A stretch of 64,000 bases of DNA from contig JAJEKV010000054.1 of NCBI GenBank assembly GCA_021234155.1, forward strand, positions 5,007,962 to 5,071,961, read 5' to 3'. Source of the DNA: Isoetes taiwanensis (Eukaryota > Streptophyta > Lycopodiopsida > Isoetales > Isoetaceae). Below the pieces are notes generated by a model. It was not told where the DNA came from. It worked only from the letters and a program-made list of their open reading frames with translations, and ran no database searches. The position numbers were made by a program, and so were the translations under genes. Of the stretch, positions 1-9,362 are shown in pieces. The stretch's first letter is position 1. Each line of letters opens with the position of its first letter.

Positions 1-492
1 ACAGTTTGTGCATTCGTGTATGGCGAGCTAGAAGAAGGAGCATTATTACTATTTTTTTTAGCTCCATGAGTTGTTTGGTAACTTCTAAGAGAGCTTCAGA
101 TACCTTACTTATCTCGATTTCATTTTACTAAAACCTCGGGTCTAGCTCTTCACTTTTTTTGGCTTCTTCTTTTCCTTCGAACTGCATACGAGGGGCAAAG
201 ATTAGCATAGTGTGGCTCATGCTCAAGATCATGATGAGGAGGGTAGAATGGATCTCTGATTTCATCATCGGCGGATAGCTTAGCATTTCTACTAAATCTA
301 CACCTTTACAAATGTCTTATGGATTGAATCTAGCTCACCAAACTTTTGAAGTTTTAATAACTTTCTATAAATCTTAGGCCTAGACATCGGACCTCCTCCG
401 ATAAAGGAAGCAACCCGATGCTGGTTGGGTGGGAAACATGGTTCCTATTACACACCAAAGAAATAAGAGTTAAATCTTTCCACATCTTTGTT

Positions 493-957
493 TCACACTT
501 TCACCGATTTAATAGAAAAGGAATTGAGCTCAAAAACAAGGTCCTGGGGTGAAGTAGTCTTACCAAACCTTGACAGAAACCTTTGTTCCAATTCATCCCA
601 CTTAGTACCTATTGAAAGTTCAAAGTCCAACCAGGATCTGTCCTCATCACCTTTCATGCATTTGATAAACTCAGCAAACCTGGTACCTTTCTTCTTTCCA
701 TGCTCCTCATAATATTTTTCAAAATTCTTCAAGAAATGGTTAGCATTCATGGAAGAATCATAACAAGGGGAAGAAACAGGTATAGTGAGCTCAAATTGGT
801 AAGGAGCTTGTGGAGGAAAAGGCAAAGCAGAAACATTTGTAACATTTGCTGTGGAACTGGTAGCCACTTTCATGCTTACCCCTACTAGATCTGGTTGACC
901 TATTACCTCAGGTTGCTCAGCGGGCTCAGCAGTCTTCCTTGGTGCCATGGAGTTCAA
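493..957 (-). pseudogene. LTR-retrotransposon gag fragment (N-terminal part)
   Basis: A 154-residue open stretch starts MNSMAPRKTAEP. After a low-complexity N-terminus it has the helix-rich capsid signature of plant retrotransposon gag: FLKNFEKYYEEHGKKK, FAEFIKCMKGDEDRSWLDF and WDELEQRFLSRFG, roughly residues 75-135. Gag would coat the element RNA in cytoplasmic particles. Reading on to position 1 on the same strand I see only short gag-like pieces broken by stops, with no zinc knuckle, protease or RT, so this is the 5' coding end of an element that leaves the window. Flanking LTR and primer-binding site could not be identified. It is probably Ty3-type, but Ty1 is not excluded. Confidence 0.6.
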
Positions 958-3390
958 CTTCCAGGTGAAAATCTCGGTAGAACCTTCAAAATGTTAGCCT
1001 AAAACCTGGAATTTTAGCCTAACCTCAAAGGAATCTTAAACAGAATGGTTAGAACCTCCAGATCACTTAGGGTGATCAATCTTTGTCATATGAAACCAGA
1101 AAATTCATTTTTGAAGTGCTAGTTTTTCAAAATCACTAGAGTCCCCTAAACCTAAAAAAAAGTGAGCAAAACTGAACTTGCAGACACACCTTGAGAGATT
1201 TTGAAGATCTGATTGGTGTTATAAGTGGTCAACAAGCAGAGGAAAATGGTGGAGAAGATTTGACTTGATTTGAATAAGGGAGGGTCAAGAAAATCGAGGT
1301 CAAAGGCAAAGGCAGGTCAAAAAGTTGGCCGTGCCAAAACAGAGCCAAATTTTGCAGATGGAGTTTGATGGGAAATTTTGGGTTGGGATCTGTCGCGCAT
1401 AACTTCAAAATAGCCTCTAGATCACGTGCAAAAAAGGTTTGAATAGCAAAAGGATGTTTTAGTTTTCACGTAAGTAAACAAAACCTCAAGAAAAGAACAA
1501 ACTCAGAATTGCTTATGAAAAGAAATCTTTTATATGTTTTCTCCTAATGTATAGGTTTCTAGGATTCCTATAAGGATGAAATACAACTATCCTAAGAGGA
1601 TATAATCTCTCGAGTAAGTGTTTTTGGTCTTGTTTTTTGTTTTTGCTTTTTAAAAGAGCAATGCGAGAATTACAAAAATGGATGTACAATGATGAAAACG
1701 ATTTTTCAGGGCAAAGACTATGCATTATAGCAATGTGGTACGTAAAGTTTGATAATGTCAACAGGGTATTACCAAAGTTTCAAAATAATAATGCTTGAGT
1801 AATAATGCTTGAGAGCAATTTCAAGACCGTATGAGTCTTTCGAAAGTGCTTCAAAAAATACCAATGAAGTAATATGGAATGATTATTTAAGTTTGCAATC
1901 GAGGTGCTTCGATCTTTGAACAGTCACAACGAACTGGGACTTCAATCTCGAACGAAATAGAGCTGGAATCGAGCAGAAAGCGAGCAAAATGATATCAAAA
2001 TATTGATCGCGCCAAAATCACGAGGTATATCTCGAGGGGTGTCGATTTGATCTGTAATCTTTGGTTTAAGAACTGTTCCTCTCACAAAACTAGCTCTACG
2101 GAGAGTGATTTTAGGCCTAATTTGAGCAATTTCTCACCGGATCAAATGCCACGAGGGTCCCCAAGGTCTCGAAAAAGGTTCAGGGAGTTGATCTCGGGGA
2201 AAATTGGCGGGATTCAATCAAATTTAGGCACCTAATTGGCGGATTTAGCGAGTTCCCCTATTTCTTAGGGTTCATCAAAAATTCTTAAGGGTGATATATC
2301 CCACGTGCACAAACGAAGTCCGGCAGCTTACGTATATAAGGAATAGTGTTGACCCCACTATTAAGTTTACGTGCCACGCAGAGGGGGACACCCAGCCTGT
2401 CGGCCCCCCCCACTGCTGCCAATGGAAAAATTGGGGGGGTGACACGGAACTATCTTGAGAAATAGATAGGGTAGATAGGCTAGAATAGGTTTTTTATTTT
2501 TTTTGGCACGCATCCCAAGAATCCAATTTTGAAGGCCTTCCCAAGGGTTTTTTTCAAATTTAAAAAGGCCATGTTAGCTCTTTTTTGCCAAGCTTTCCAT
2601 CTAGAAGGTTTTCAGGTCAAACTGAAACATTTAAATTTTTGTCCATTTTGACCCATGGTCAATGAATATTGCAACATAGGGATGGTGAAAAAGTCATGGG
2701 AAAAAGATGGGAAAAGGGTGTAAATAGGCTATACTAGGGTTTAGGAAGATGAAATGAGAAAGAGAAAAGAGTTTTCTTGCCTTTGAAGTTTTTCAAGATC
2801 ATTAGGGGGCAGTTCTCAATTGAAGGTAGGATCAATAAAAAAATGGGTAGTGAAATGATGGGAAAAGGTCTCAAAAGTGAAAAACATGGTGAGAGAAAGG
2901 TTATAAAAGGTTCATAGGACATAAAAAGGTGGATATGGAATGAAGACAAGATGGGTACCTCTGTAGCACTTGATTTCATCTCAGATTGTCTCTAATGCTC
3001 AAATCATACCTCATGGTGAAGATACATTTGCTCAAAGCCTAAGGGTCTTCCAAACTTCTATAAGGGTCTTTCAAACTTCAAGGCTAGAATAAGAGCATGT
3101 TTCACTTCCAAGATGGCATCCTTATATGTGTGACTTCAAACTACTAATGAAACTCAAGCAAGCTTCATAAGGTTGAGCTTTGGTAAAACATCTTGTGCTT
3201 CCTTGATAATCTTGCTATAGCCTTTGCCTGGTCTTCAAATCAAAGGAAAATGTTAAACAAATGGGAATGTGTCTAAAAGGTATTTTACCTCAAGGAAAAG
3301 ATTAGGCTATAAAAGGAGATCCCCAATGCCTTCCAAACTTGGTCAAATGTCTTCCAAACTCTAATGGGATCACAATAGCCTGAAACTTTT
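958..3390. other. Unassigned flank, possibly LTR or 5' leader of the gag fragment
   Basis: No coding region is supported here. Small open frames, such as one at 2734-2979 on the minus strand, lack any family signature. There is a TATA-like GTATATAAGG near 2333 on the plus strand, followed by a C/G-rich stretch with a run of nine C at about 2403 and seven G at about 2434. The position fits an LTR plus leader for the minus-strand gag at 493-957. I could not find a matching direct repeat, a primer-binding site or clean TG/CA ends. Confidence 0.3.
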
Positions 3391-3392
3391 CC

Positions 3393-4763
3393 TTAGAGGA
3401 AATATGGATGAAACAAAAGTTTTTGATAATAGATGCTAGTCCATGTTGCCAGAAATGGGCAACAGTCACGGGCCGTGGGCCGACCCACACGCTGATAGAC
3501 ATCACACGTGCGGGCGTGAGCGTGGGCATCCTTGAAGAGCGTGGGCCAGAAATAGCCTGCGAGAAGTATTTTGCGTGCCGTGGTGTCACCATGAAAATGA
3601 CCACCACCAAGCCCTTCATGGGCTTGTCGAACAATATCGAGCACTTCATGAGGAAGAACACAGCGTCGGAGGACCATATCCTTATCGCGTTTGTACAGAT
3701 GGCCCACAACCATGGTATAGTCACGAACCTCACGGAGAAACTGACGGCGGCGTGATTGAAGCTTTTCTGGAGAGAGCGTGGGATCTTCGGAGGGAAGAGC
3801 ACCAGTGAGAAGATACTGCTGGAAGTTATGAAACCAATGGGGCGTGGCCGTGACCAAAAACAACTGTGCATCAGGAAAGGCATCTGAAACACCCGTGGAG
3901 GAATCATCTGTGTGGATGCGTGAGAGATAATCTGGTACAACATGAGATTTGTCAGCCTTATGAACGATTTCAAAAGGAGCGAATTCTTGCAGCAGAAGGA
4001 CCCATCGAGCAATCCTGCCCGTGGGCGTGGACTTGTTGATCAAATAAAGAAGTGACTGATGATCAACAAAGAATTTGATCTGACTGCCCAACAAATAATG
4101 ACGGAAGCGTTGGACACAAAAAATTAAGCCCAATGCCTCCCTCTCGGTGGCAAAGTAGTTGCGCTCAGCAGGATTGAGTTTTCTGCTGGCATAATGGTTC
4201 GGTTTATCTGTGTGCGCGTCAAATGCTTGTGAGAGAACAGCACCAATAGCAAATGCTGAGACATCGACATGAACATGAAAGGGCTTGTCCCATTGAGGGG
4301 GAACAAGCACTGGGGCCTGAGTAAGCAAGATCTTCAACTGTTGGAAAGCAGCATCCGCCTGGGAATTCCAAGCCCAAGTGGATTCATCACCCGTGAGTTT
4401 ATGAATGGGATCAGCAATGGCTGCAAGTCCAGGAATGAAGGTGGAATAATAATTTACCTTGCCCAGGAAAGAACGTGTCTCCTTGATATTAGATGGTGCT
4501 TGAGCTTTAAGCACGCAACTGATTTTAGCAGGATCCGTGGTGATGCCCTCTTTACTAACCACATGTCCTAATAGAACACCAGAGGTGATGCAGAAGGTGC
4601 ATTTCTCAGGATTTAGACTAATACCAGACTCATCACATTTCTGAAAGACGAGCTCTAACTTGTCCAGGTGATCATCCATGGAACTGTAGGCTGAAAAGTC
4701 ATCTTGAAAGATCTAGAGAAAGGGTTTCTCCTTCATATAATCTTGAAAAACCGAGCATGATGC
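3393..4763 (-). pseudogene. Ty3 pol: RT C-terminus, RNase H and integrase zinc region
   Basis: This starts at the shifted frame. The RT active-site motif reads FQDD (about 4698-4709), where Y/F-x-DD is expected, preceded by a TAG at 4713-4715. Then follow the RT thumb (LNPEKCTF, GHVVSKEGI), a tether, and RNase H with its acidic residues in HVDVSAFAIGAVL, TEREALGLIF, FVDHQSLLYL and PDYLSR. The integrase zinc region begins at HEGLGGGHFHG and runs through AGYFWPTLFKDAHAHA. Its last Cys is Tyr (CDVYQR where CDxCQR is usual). The catalytic core D-D-E domain is missing: after GRPTARD the sequence is unrelated. Broken and non-functional as it stands. Confidence 0.88.
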
Positions 4764-5163
4764 GTTGAAAAGTGGATGGAGAGTTGGATAAACCAAAAGG
4801 AACCACCTTGTAGGCAAAAGTGCCCCACGGGGTGGTAAAGGTAGTCTTGAGTTGATCTGCCTCTTTGATTGAAATTTGATTGTAGCCTGAAAAGCCATCC
4901 ATGAAGGAGTACATTTCATGACCAGCAACCTCTTCCAGAACCTGGTCTGTGAAGGGAAGCGGAAAGTGATCACGCTCCGTGGCCTGATTGAGTTTGCGAT
5001 AGTCCACGCAGACACGGATCTTACCATTGTGTTTGAGAGCAATGACGATGGGGCTCACCCACTCAGAATATTTGACCTCATAAATCAAGCCAGCAGCCAG
5101 GAGTTTATCAATTTTGGCCTTGACATGGTCACGGTAATTGGGGTTGAGCCGGTACTGTCGTTG
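4699..5163 (-). pseudogene. Ty3 pol: reverse transcriptase palm and fingers
   Basis: Continues the protease frame after a TAG at 5164-5166. Recognisable RT blocks are KIDKLLAAGLIYEV, SEWVSPIVIALKHNGKIRVCVDYR, KLNQATERDHFPLP, MDGFSGYNQI (first catalytic Asp), TTFTTPWGTFAYKVVPFGL and SPSTFQRIM. The frame ends at a TGA at 4699-4701. Homology leaves this frame earlier, at the T-run (minus strand) near 4750, and resumes in the neighbouring frame with FQDYMKEKP. The enzyme would copy element RNA into cDNA in the cytoplasmic particle. Confidence 0.9.
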
Positions 5164-6828
5164 CTAGACAGGACGTGCATCTGGTTTCGTAGGAATGGTG
5201 AGTTCCCCCAAGTCTTTGTTGATACCCCGAAGATCTTTATAGCTCCAGACAAAAATGTGTTTGAATTTTTTGAACAGCGTGAAGGCGCGGGCGCGATAGG
5301 TGGTCGGGAGATTTGCTGCAAGGCGGACGGGCTGATTGTTGCCAACGTCCACAATCTCCACCTCCGGAGTCTGAATGTGTGGAACAACTTCCGTGTCTTG
5401 AACAACGTGAGCAGGAGGTTGAAACATGACGGGATGAGTGGCATTTTGTGTGGTGAAGAAAAGTAGTTGCTGAGCATCATCAAGCACTGGTTGCTTCATG
5501 ACGGCATGTACATCCACCATGTCGGGAGGAAGTTTTGTATCTGAAGAATGATCGATGCGTTGGATGCGATTGCAAGGAGCCAGGTAGGGGTCGAGAAAAG
5601 CGGCCACAACCTGGTCTTGGTCGAGAGTCATCTCGCCCCACGGATCAGCATACTTAGGGTAGGATGACAGAGGCAGACTCGTAGGAGGAGCCTGTACATG
5701 ATAGATGTTTTGTGCTTCGTCAGAATCGATGTCTGAGAGAGAGGGTTCAGCATGTTCGACCGAGATGATCTTGCTGGTTTCCAAATCCATGGTGGCATTG
5801 AGATGACCATCCGTAATGACGAGCTGATCCGTGGTCCAGTAATGGATACTTTTGGCCTGACGGAGAAAAGGCCTGCCAACCAACATTTCATAATCACCTG
5901 GATCTTCCCCAGCTTTCCAAACACCAAATTCCAAGGGGAATCTGAGGTCGCCTATATTGATGTGAAGAAGAGGCGTGACGCCTTGAGGGCGCGTGATATG
6001 GCCATTAGCCAATTTGATGTCATATGGGGCACGGTAAAGTTGTTGGATGCCCATTTGCTTGCGGAGCTTATCAGTGATAAGATTGTCAGCACTACCCCCG
6101 TCAATTTGAACATGGTTGACTTGGTGATTGCCCACCGTGGCATGTACCGTGGGTGTGGAGGTAGCGACAGCCCCAACCAGAACCGTGGGAAGGGGCAACA
6201 GGTCCTTGAGAGCAGGACACAGTTTCAAAATGGTTGCTAAACTCAAGGGAATCTTGATTTTTGCAAGTTCTTCCTGGAGTTCCAAGGGAACATGAGAAAA
6301 GGGATATGCGGGATCCAAGGGAGCAGGAGACGGTGGTAATGAAGCAGCAACTTCTTTGAGAAGCTCCACCTCAGCAACAATGTTAGGATATTGCTGAGAG
6401 CGTGGAGGGTGAGATGACGGAGATGCATCCTGACGCTGCTGAGCTCTGGTGGTGGCGTGTACATTAGCCAGTGTTCGTCCTTCAACAGCCTGCATGAGGT
6501 TGAGGATACTTTGTCGGACTTTTGGCATGACATGAGGCATGAATTTATCCAGATCTGGGGCAAAATGAACATGTTTGGCCTCAGCATGAGGGATCGTGTC
6601 AACTGCAAAAGCAGGTTGCGTATCATGAGGAAGGATGGTCAAGGGGCGTGACGCCCTGGTCTGGCGTGAAACCAAACCAACCCAATTTGACGGTTGAACT
6701 GGAGGATTGAGAGCTTGGTAAATTTCTTCCTGAGCTTGTTGATCCAGAGGAGGAGTTGACGAAGGAGCTGGTTGATACTGTGATTGTTGAGGCACGCGTG
6801 GTGGCTTTCGGAGAACAGGACGAGGGCC
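5164..6828 (-). pseudogene. Ty3 pol: aspartic protease and linker to RT
   Basis: Lies in the same frame as gag, directly after the TAA at 6829-6831. The first part is Pro/Gln-rich. The retropepsin core follows at VQIDGGSADNLI (catalytic Asp; D-G-G-S is common in plant Ty3 proteases where others have D-S/T-G) and then LVGRPFLRQA, the flap-to-helix block. A proline-rich and acidic spacer leads to the RT connection TYRARAFTLFKKFKHIFVWSYKDLRGI. It stops at TAG 5164-5166, and the following codons continue the same protein. It would cleave the gag-pol precursor. Confidence 0.85.
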
Positions 6829-8472
6829 TTATTTGCCATTAGCGATCCAAAGTTGATAGGCCGTGAGGCGAACTGACGTGGTTTGATTCGTGCCTGGAAG
6901 TTGGACTTGAACTTGAGGAAGTTGAGGGCACGCCGTGGTGGTATGACCCCATTCCAAACAATGATAGCACTGAGATTTAGCAGGATCAAAAGGAGGACGG
7001 TTGCTTTGTCCCCGTGGCTGCTGAGATTGTTGATACTGTTGAGGAGGTTGTGCTTGAAATTGCTGAGGTTGATATGACGTCTGTTGCTGAGGCGTGGTCT
7101 GGACTTGATAAACCATCTTTTGCTGGAAGGGTGTAGGATGAGTACGAGTGCATTCTTCCGTGGCATGATTGCACATGTTGCAGCGTTTACAATGAGGAGG
7201 GCCATTGGTCTCATTGGCCAAATGGCCTTGATATTTGCAGATGTGGCACCAAATTTGACTGCGTTGAGGATTTGAGTGTTGAGGCTGAACTGCAGTCTGA
7301 GGTACCATGACAGGAGGAATGAAGAGTAGCTCCTGGAGGGCCACGCCGTGGGAGGAAACATTAACTGAATGATTGATAAGTTCGATGGCCTGCTCCAAAG
7401 TCTTGGGGCGCAGGTATTCAGTCACGAGACGAATAGCCGGAGGAAGGCCCTGGAGAAACCAGACGAGAATCTGGCTTTGCGTGGGGTACTCTTGAAATTT
7501 GCTGAGGAGGATGTGAAGACGATCCGCAAAATCCCGGGCTGACTCCGTGGGCTCTTGCTGAAGATCATTGAGTTGCTTGAGAAGAAGTTGATCATCATCT
7601 GTGGTGCCATAATGAGAAAGGAAAGCAGTCTTCATTTCTGTCCAGTTTTGTTTCCAATGGCTTTTGTTTGCCATGAGCCATTGACGAGGGGATCCACGCA
7701 GCGTGGTGGAAAAGATATGGAACTTCAATTGAGGTTGAGCGTGACCATTTAGGACAGCCAGAGCCTCAAATTCTTCCATATGAGCTTGAGCACTTTGGTC
7801 TAATGGTTTGCCTTTAGTGCTGTCAAAGGTTGGATAGGTCAACTTGAGAGTCTAAAAAGCAGATTGGGAATGGCCTTGTGCATAGAGAGGCGGTGTATAA
7901 GGAGGAACATAATGGGGCGGAACTTCCATGGATTCCGTATGGGGTGGCAAAGGAGCAGAAAGACCCTGAAGATATGCAAAAGGAGGTTCCTGTGGTGGAG
8001 GACCTTGGGGTCCGTGGTCATGAGGTTTGAGATCGGTAAGAGTGTAAACTAAAAGTGTTTGTTGAAAAGAAGGGGATTGAGGATAGGTCTGAACCTGGGC
8101 AGGGCTGAAAGAGACATGGGGATAACCCATTCCTCCAGGGGGAGATGATGGTTGTGAAGGTGGAGAAGTATGGCCAGAGGAGATATGAATGTAGGCACTC
8201 TCTGGAGTGTGGAAATAAGCTGGAGGTGGCTGAACAGGTGTATGATGAGGTGACTGAGGTTGGGAACAATGTTTACACGCTGGAGGAGAGCCAGGACGAG
8301 AGTGAACACGAGGAGTAGGTGGCGCCAATTGAACTCGTGAGCGAATATGGCCTCCCTCAATATCATAACCTGTGTCATACATATCTCAAGCAACTTCGCG
8401 AAGTTGATGTCGCTCCAAACGAGATGCCGTCTGGCTAAGAAGCTCCTTTGGAGTGAAAGCTCGGGCAGACAT
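6829..8472 (-). pseudogene. Ty3 gag, with two internal in-frame stops
   Basis: The start is chosen at ATG 8472-8470 (MSARAFTPKELL), the first Met after the leader. About 547 codons run to TAA 6829-6831, broken by TGA 8386-8388 and TAG 7852-7854, both in frame with clear homology on each side. After a Pro-rich N-terminus, the capsid region carries LKFHIFSTTLRGSPRQW, WTEMKTAFLSHYG and SARDFADRLHILL. A Gln-rich spacer precedes a CCHC zinc knuckle, CYHCLEWGHTTTAC, with an additional Cys/His cluster upstream (WCHICKYQGH, CKRCNMC). It binds genomic RNA and forms the particle. Confidence 0.85.
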
Positions 8473-8599
8473 GGTAAAAGAAGGAAGGAAAAGAAAATCA
8501 GACCCGGCAGCGGCGACAGTGTTTGGGGTCTGGGTTCGAGAACTCCTGCAAGACAGCCCTCTGTGAGGACCCGTAGATCAAACAGGAGAATCTGGTAGG

Positions 8600-9106
8600 T
8601 GTGTCACGCGGGATTTGCAAAGAAACGAAGAAAAAGGAGAAAAGAGAGAACAAAAGAAAACAATAAGATCAAAATGATGAGAACAAAACTCTTTGATATC
8701 AATGATGGAACATGAGCTCTCTCAATCGAGAGGAAGCAGAAGTGAGATAAGACCAAAAACTCATCTGGCCCGTGAAGGCTAGCTCTACTCATATATATAG
8801 TACAATGGCCTTTGGCCCAATATAGACACTCTGACTGATTTCGGTGCCGACTCCTGGAAGGAGGCCTGATTTGTAGGCATGTTGGCGGTGCCTCTTGAAA
8901 AGCCTGAAATGACGCTGACGGTGACAGCGCGTCATTTGTCTGTGCGTTGCCTCTTCTTTGGCACGGGAGTGGCCTTCTGCGTGGTCTGCGGCTTGGTCTT
9001 CTGCGGGGCCTTTGACGACTGACCTGTGCCTGACTGTGGATCCTTGGCCTTGACCTGGTCCGTCGTGTGCATGAATAGTCCTGTACTAGGACGTACAGGA
9101 CTAACA
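8600..9106 (-). repeat. 5' LTR of the Ty3 element (approximate 3' edge)
   Basis: On the minus strand the LTR begins TGTTAGTCCTGTACG at 9106, a typical TG start, and includes a TATA box (CTATATATAT, 8791-8800) that would drive transcription toward gag. Right after its start lies a perfect 10-bp inverted repeat, AGTCCTGTAC/GTACAGGACT (9077-9102). The 3' edge is uncertain: a CACA end near 8600 is one option. No convincing tRNA primer-binding site was recognised, although a TTCTCGAACC block near 8540 resembles a tRNA T-arm complement. No second LTR copy exists in the window. Confidence 0.6.
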
Positions 9107-9122
9107 AGTTGAAGCATTCTGA

Positions 9123-9362
9123 GTAGGCAAGAAGGAGGATGGTACACGAAATGTGATTGTAAAGCTTGCTAATAGAGAATGCAAAGCCCAGATTATGCAG
9201 AAAAGGCCCATGCTTAAGGGGCAATATGTTTGGATTAACGATGATTTAACCAAAATGCAACTTCTACAGAGGAAAGAGGAAATTCAAAAAATGCGAGAGG
9301 CAAGGGAGGCGGGTAAGCGTGCATATTGGAGAAGCAGGAAGGTGGTGGTGGAAGATGCATAG
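9123..9362 (+). CDS. LINE ORF1 protein, C-terminal fragment
   Basis: About 79 residues from VGKKEDGTRNVIVKLANRE to the TAG at 9360-9362. The block VIVKLANRECKAQIM followed by LKGQYVWINDDLTKMQL and a charged helix (QRKEEIQKMREAREAGKRA) matches the RNA-binding C-terminal domain of L1-type ORF1 proteins. These coat LINE RNA and act as nucleic-acid chaperones. Upstream of 9123 the frame has a TGA (9120-9122) and sequence close to the Ty3 junction, so the trimer coiled coil and RRM are missing. The stop TAG is in the same frame as ORF2. Confidence 0.7.
   Translation, partial: VGKKEDGTRNVIVKLANRECKAQIMQKRPMLKGQYVWINDDLTKMQLLQRKEEIQKMREAREAGKRAYWRSRKVVVEDA

Larger units (their letters stand above)
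3393..9106 (-). mobile_element. Ty3/Gypsy LTR retrotransposon, degraded, 3' part missing
   Basis: Read on the minus strand, the order is LTR (about 9106-8600), gag (8472-6829), protease, RT, RNase H and the integrase zinc region, the canonical Ty3/Gypsy order. Gag and pol lie in one frame down to the RT and are interrupted by stops at 8388, 7854, 6831 and 5166. A one-base shift in a run of five A (plus strand, 4746-4750) moves the frame, and a further TAG at 4715 precedes the RT active site. The integrase catalytic core and the 3' LTR are absent; homology stops near 3440. The 5' LTR abuts LINE sequence at 9107, so the element probably inserted into, or recombined with, that LINE. Confidence 0.88.

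Noticed and set aside
3408-3808. Plus-strand ORFs opposite the Ty3 RNase H/integrase region
   Set aside because: Antisense shadows of the retrotransposon reading frame on the minus strand.
8530-8560. TTCTCGAACC block as tRNA gene or primer-binding site
   Set aside because: Only a T-arm-like word; no A box, acceptor stem or cloverleaf, and it does not sit cleanly at an LTR end.
8932-9147. Minus-strand ORF rich in Lys/Gln/Pro spanning the LTR edge
   Set aside because: It crosses the LTR-LINE junction, so it cannot be an ancestral gene; no domain.
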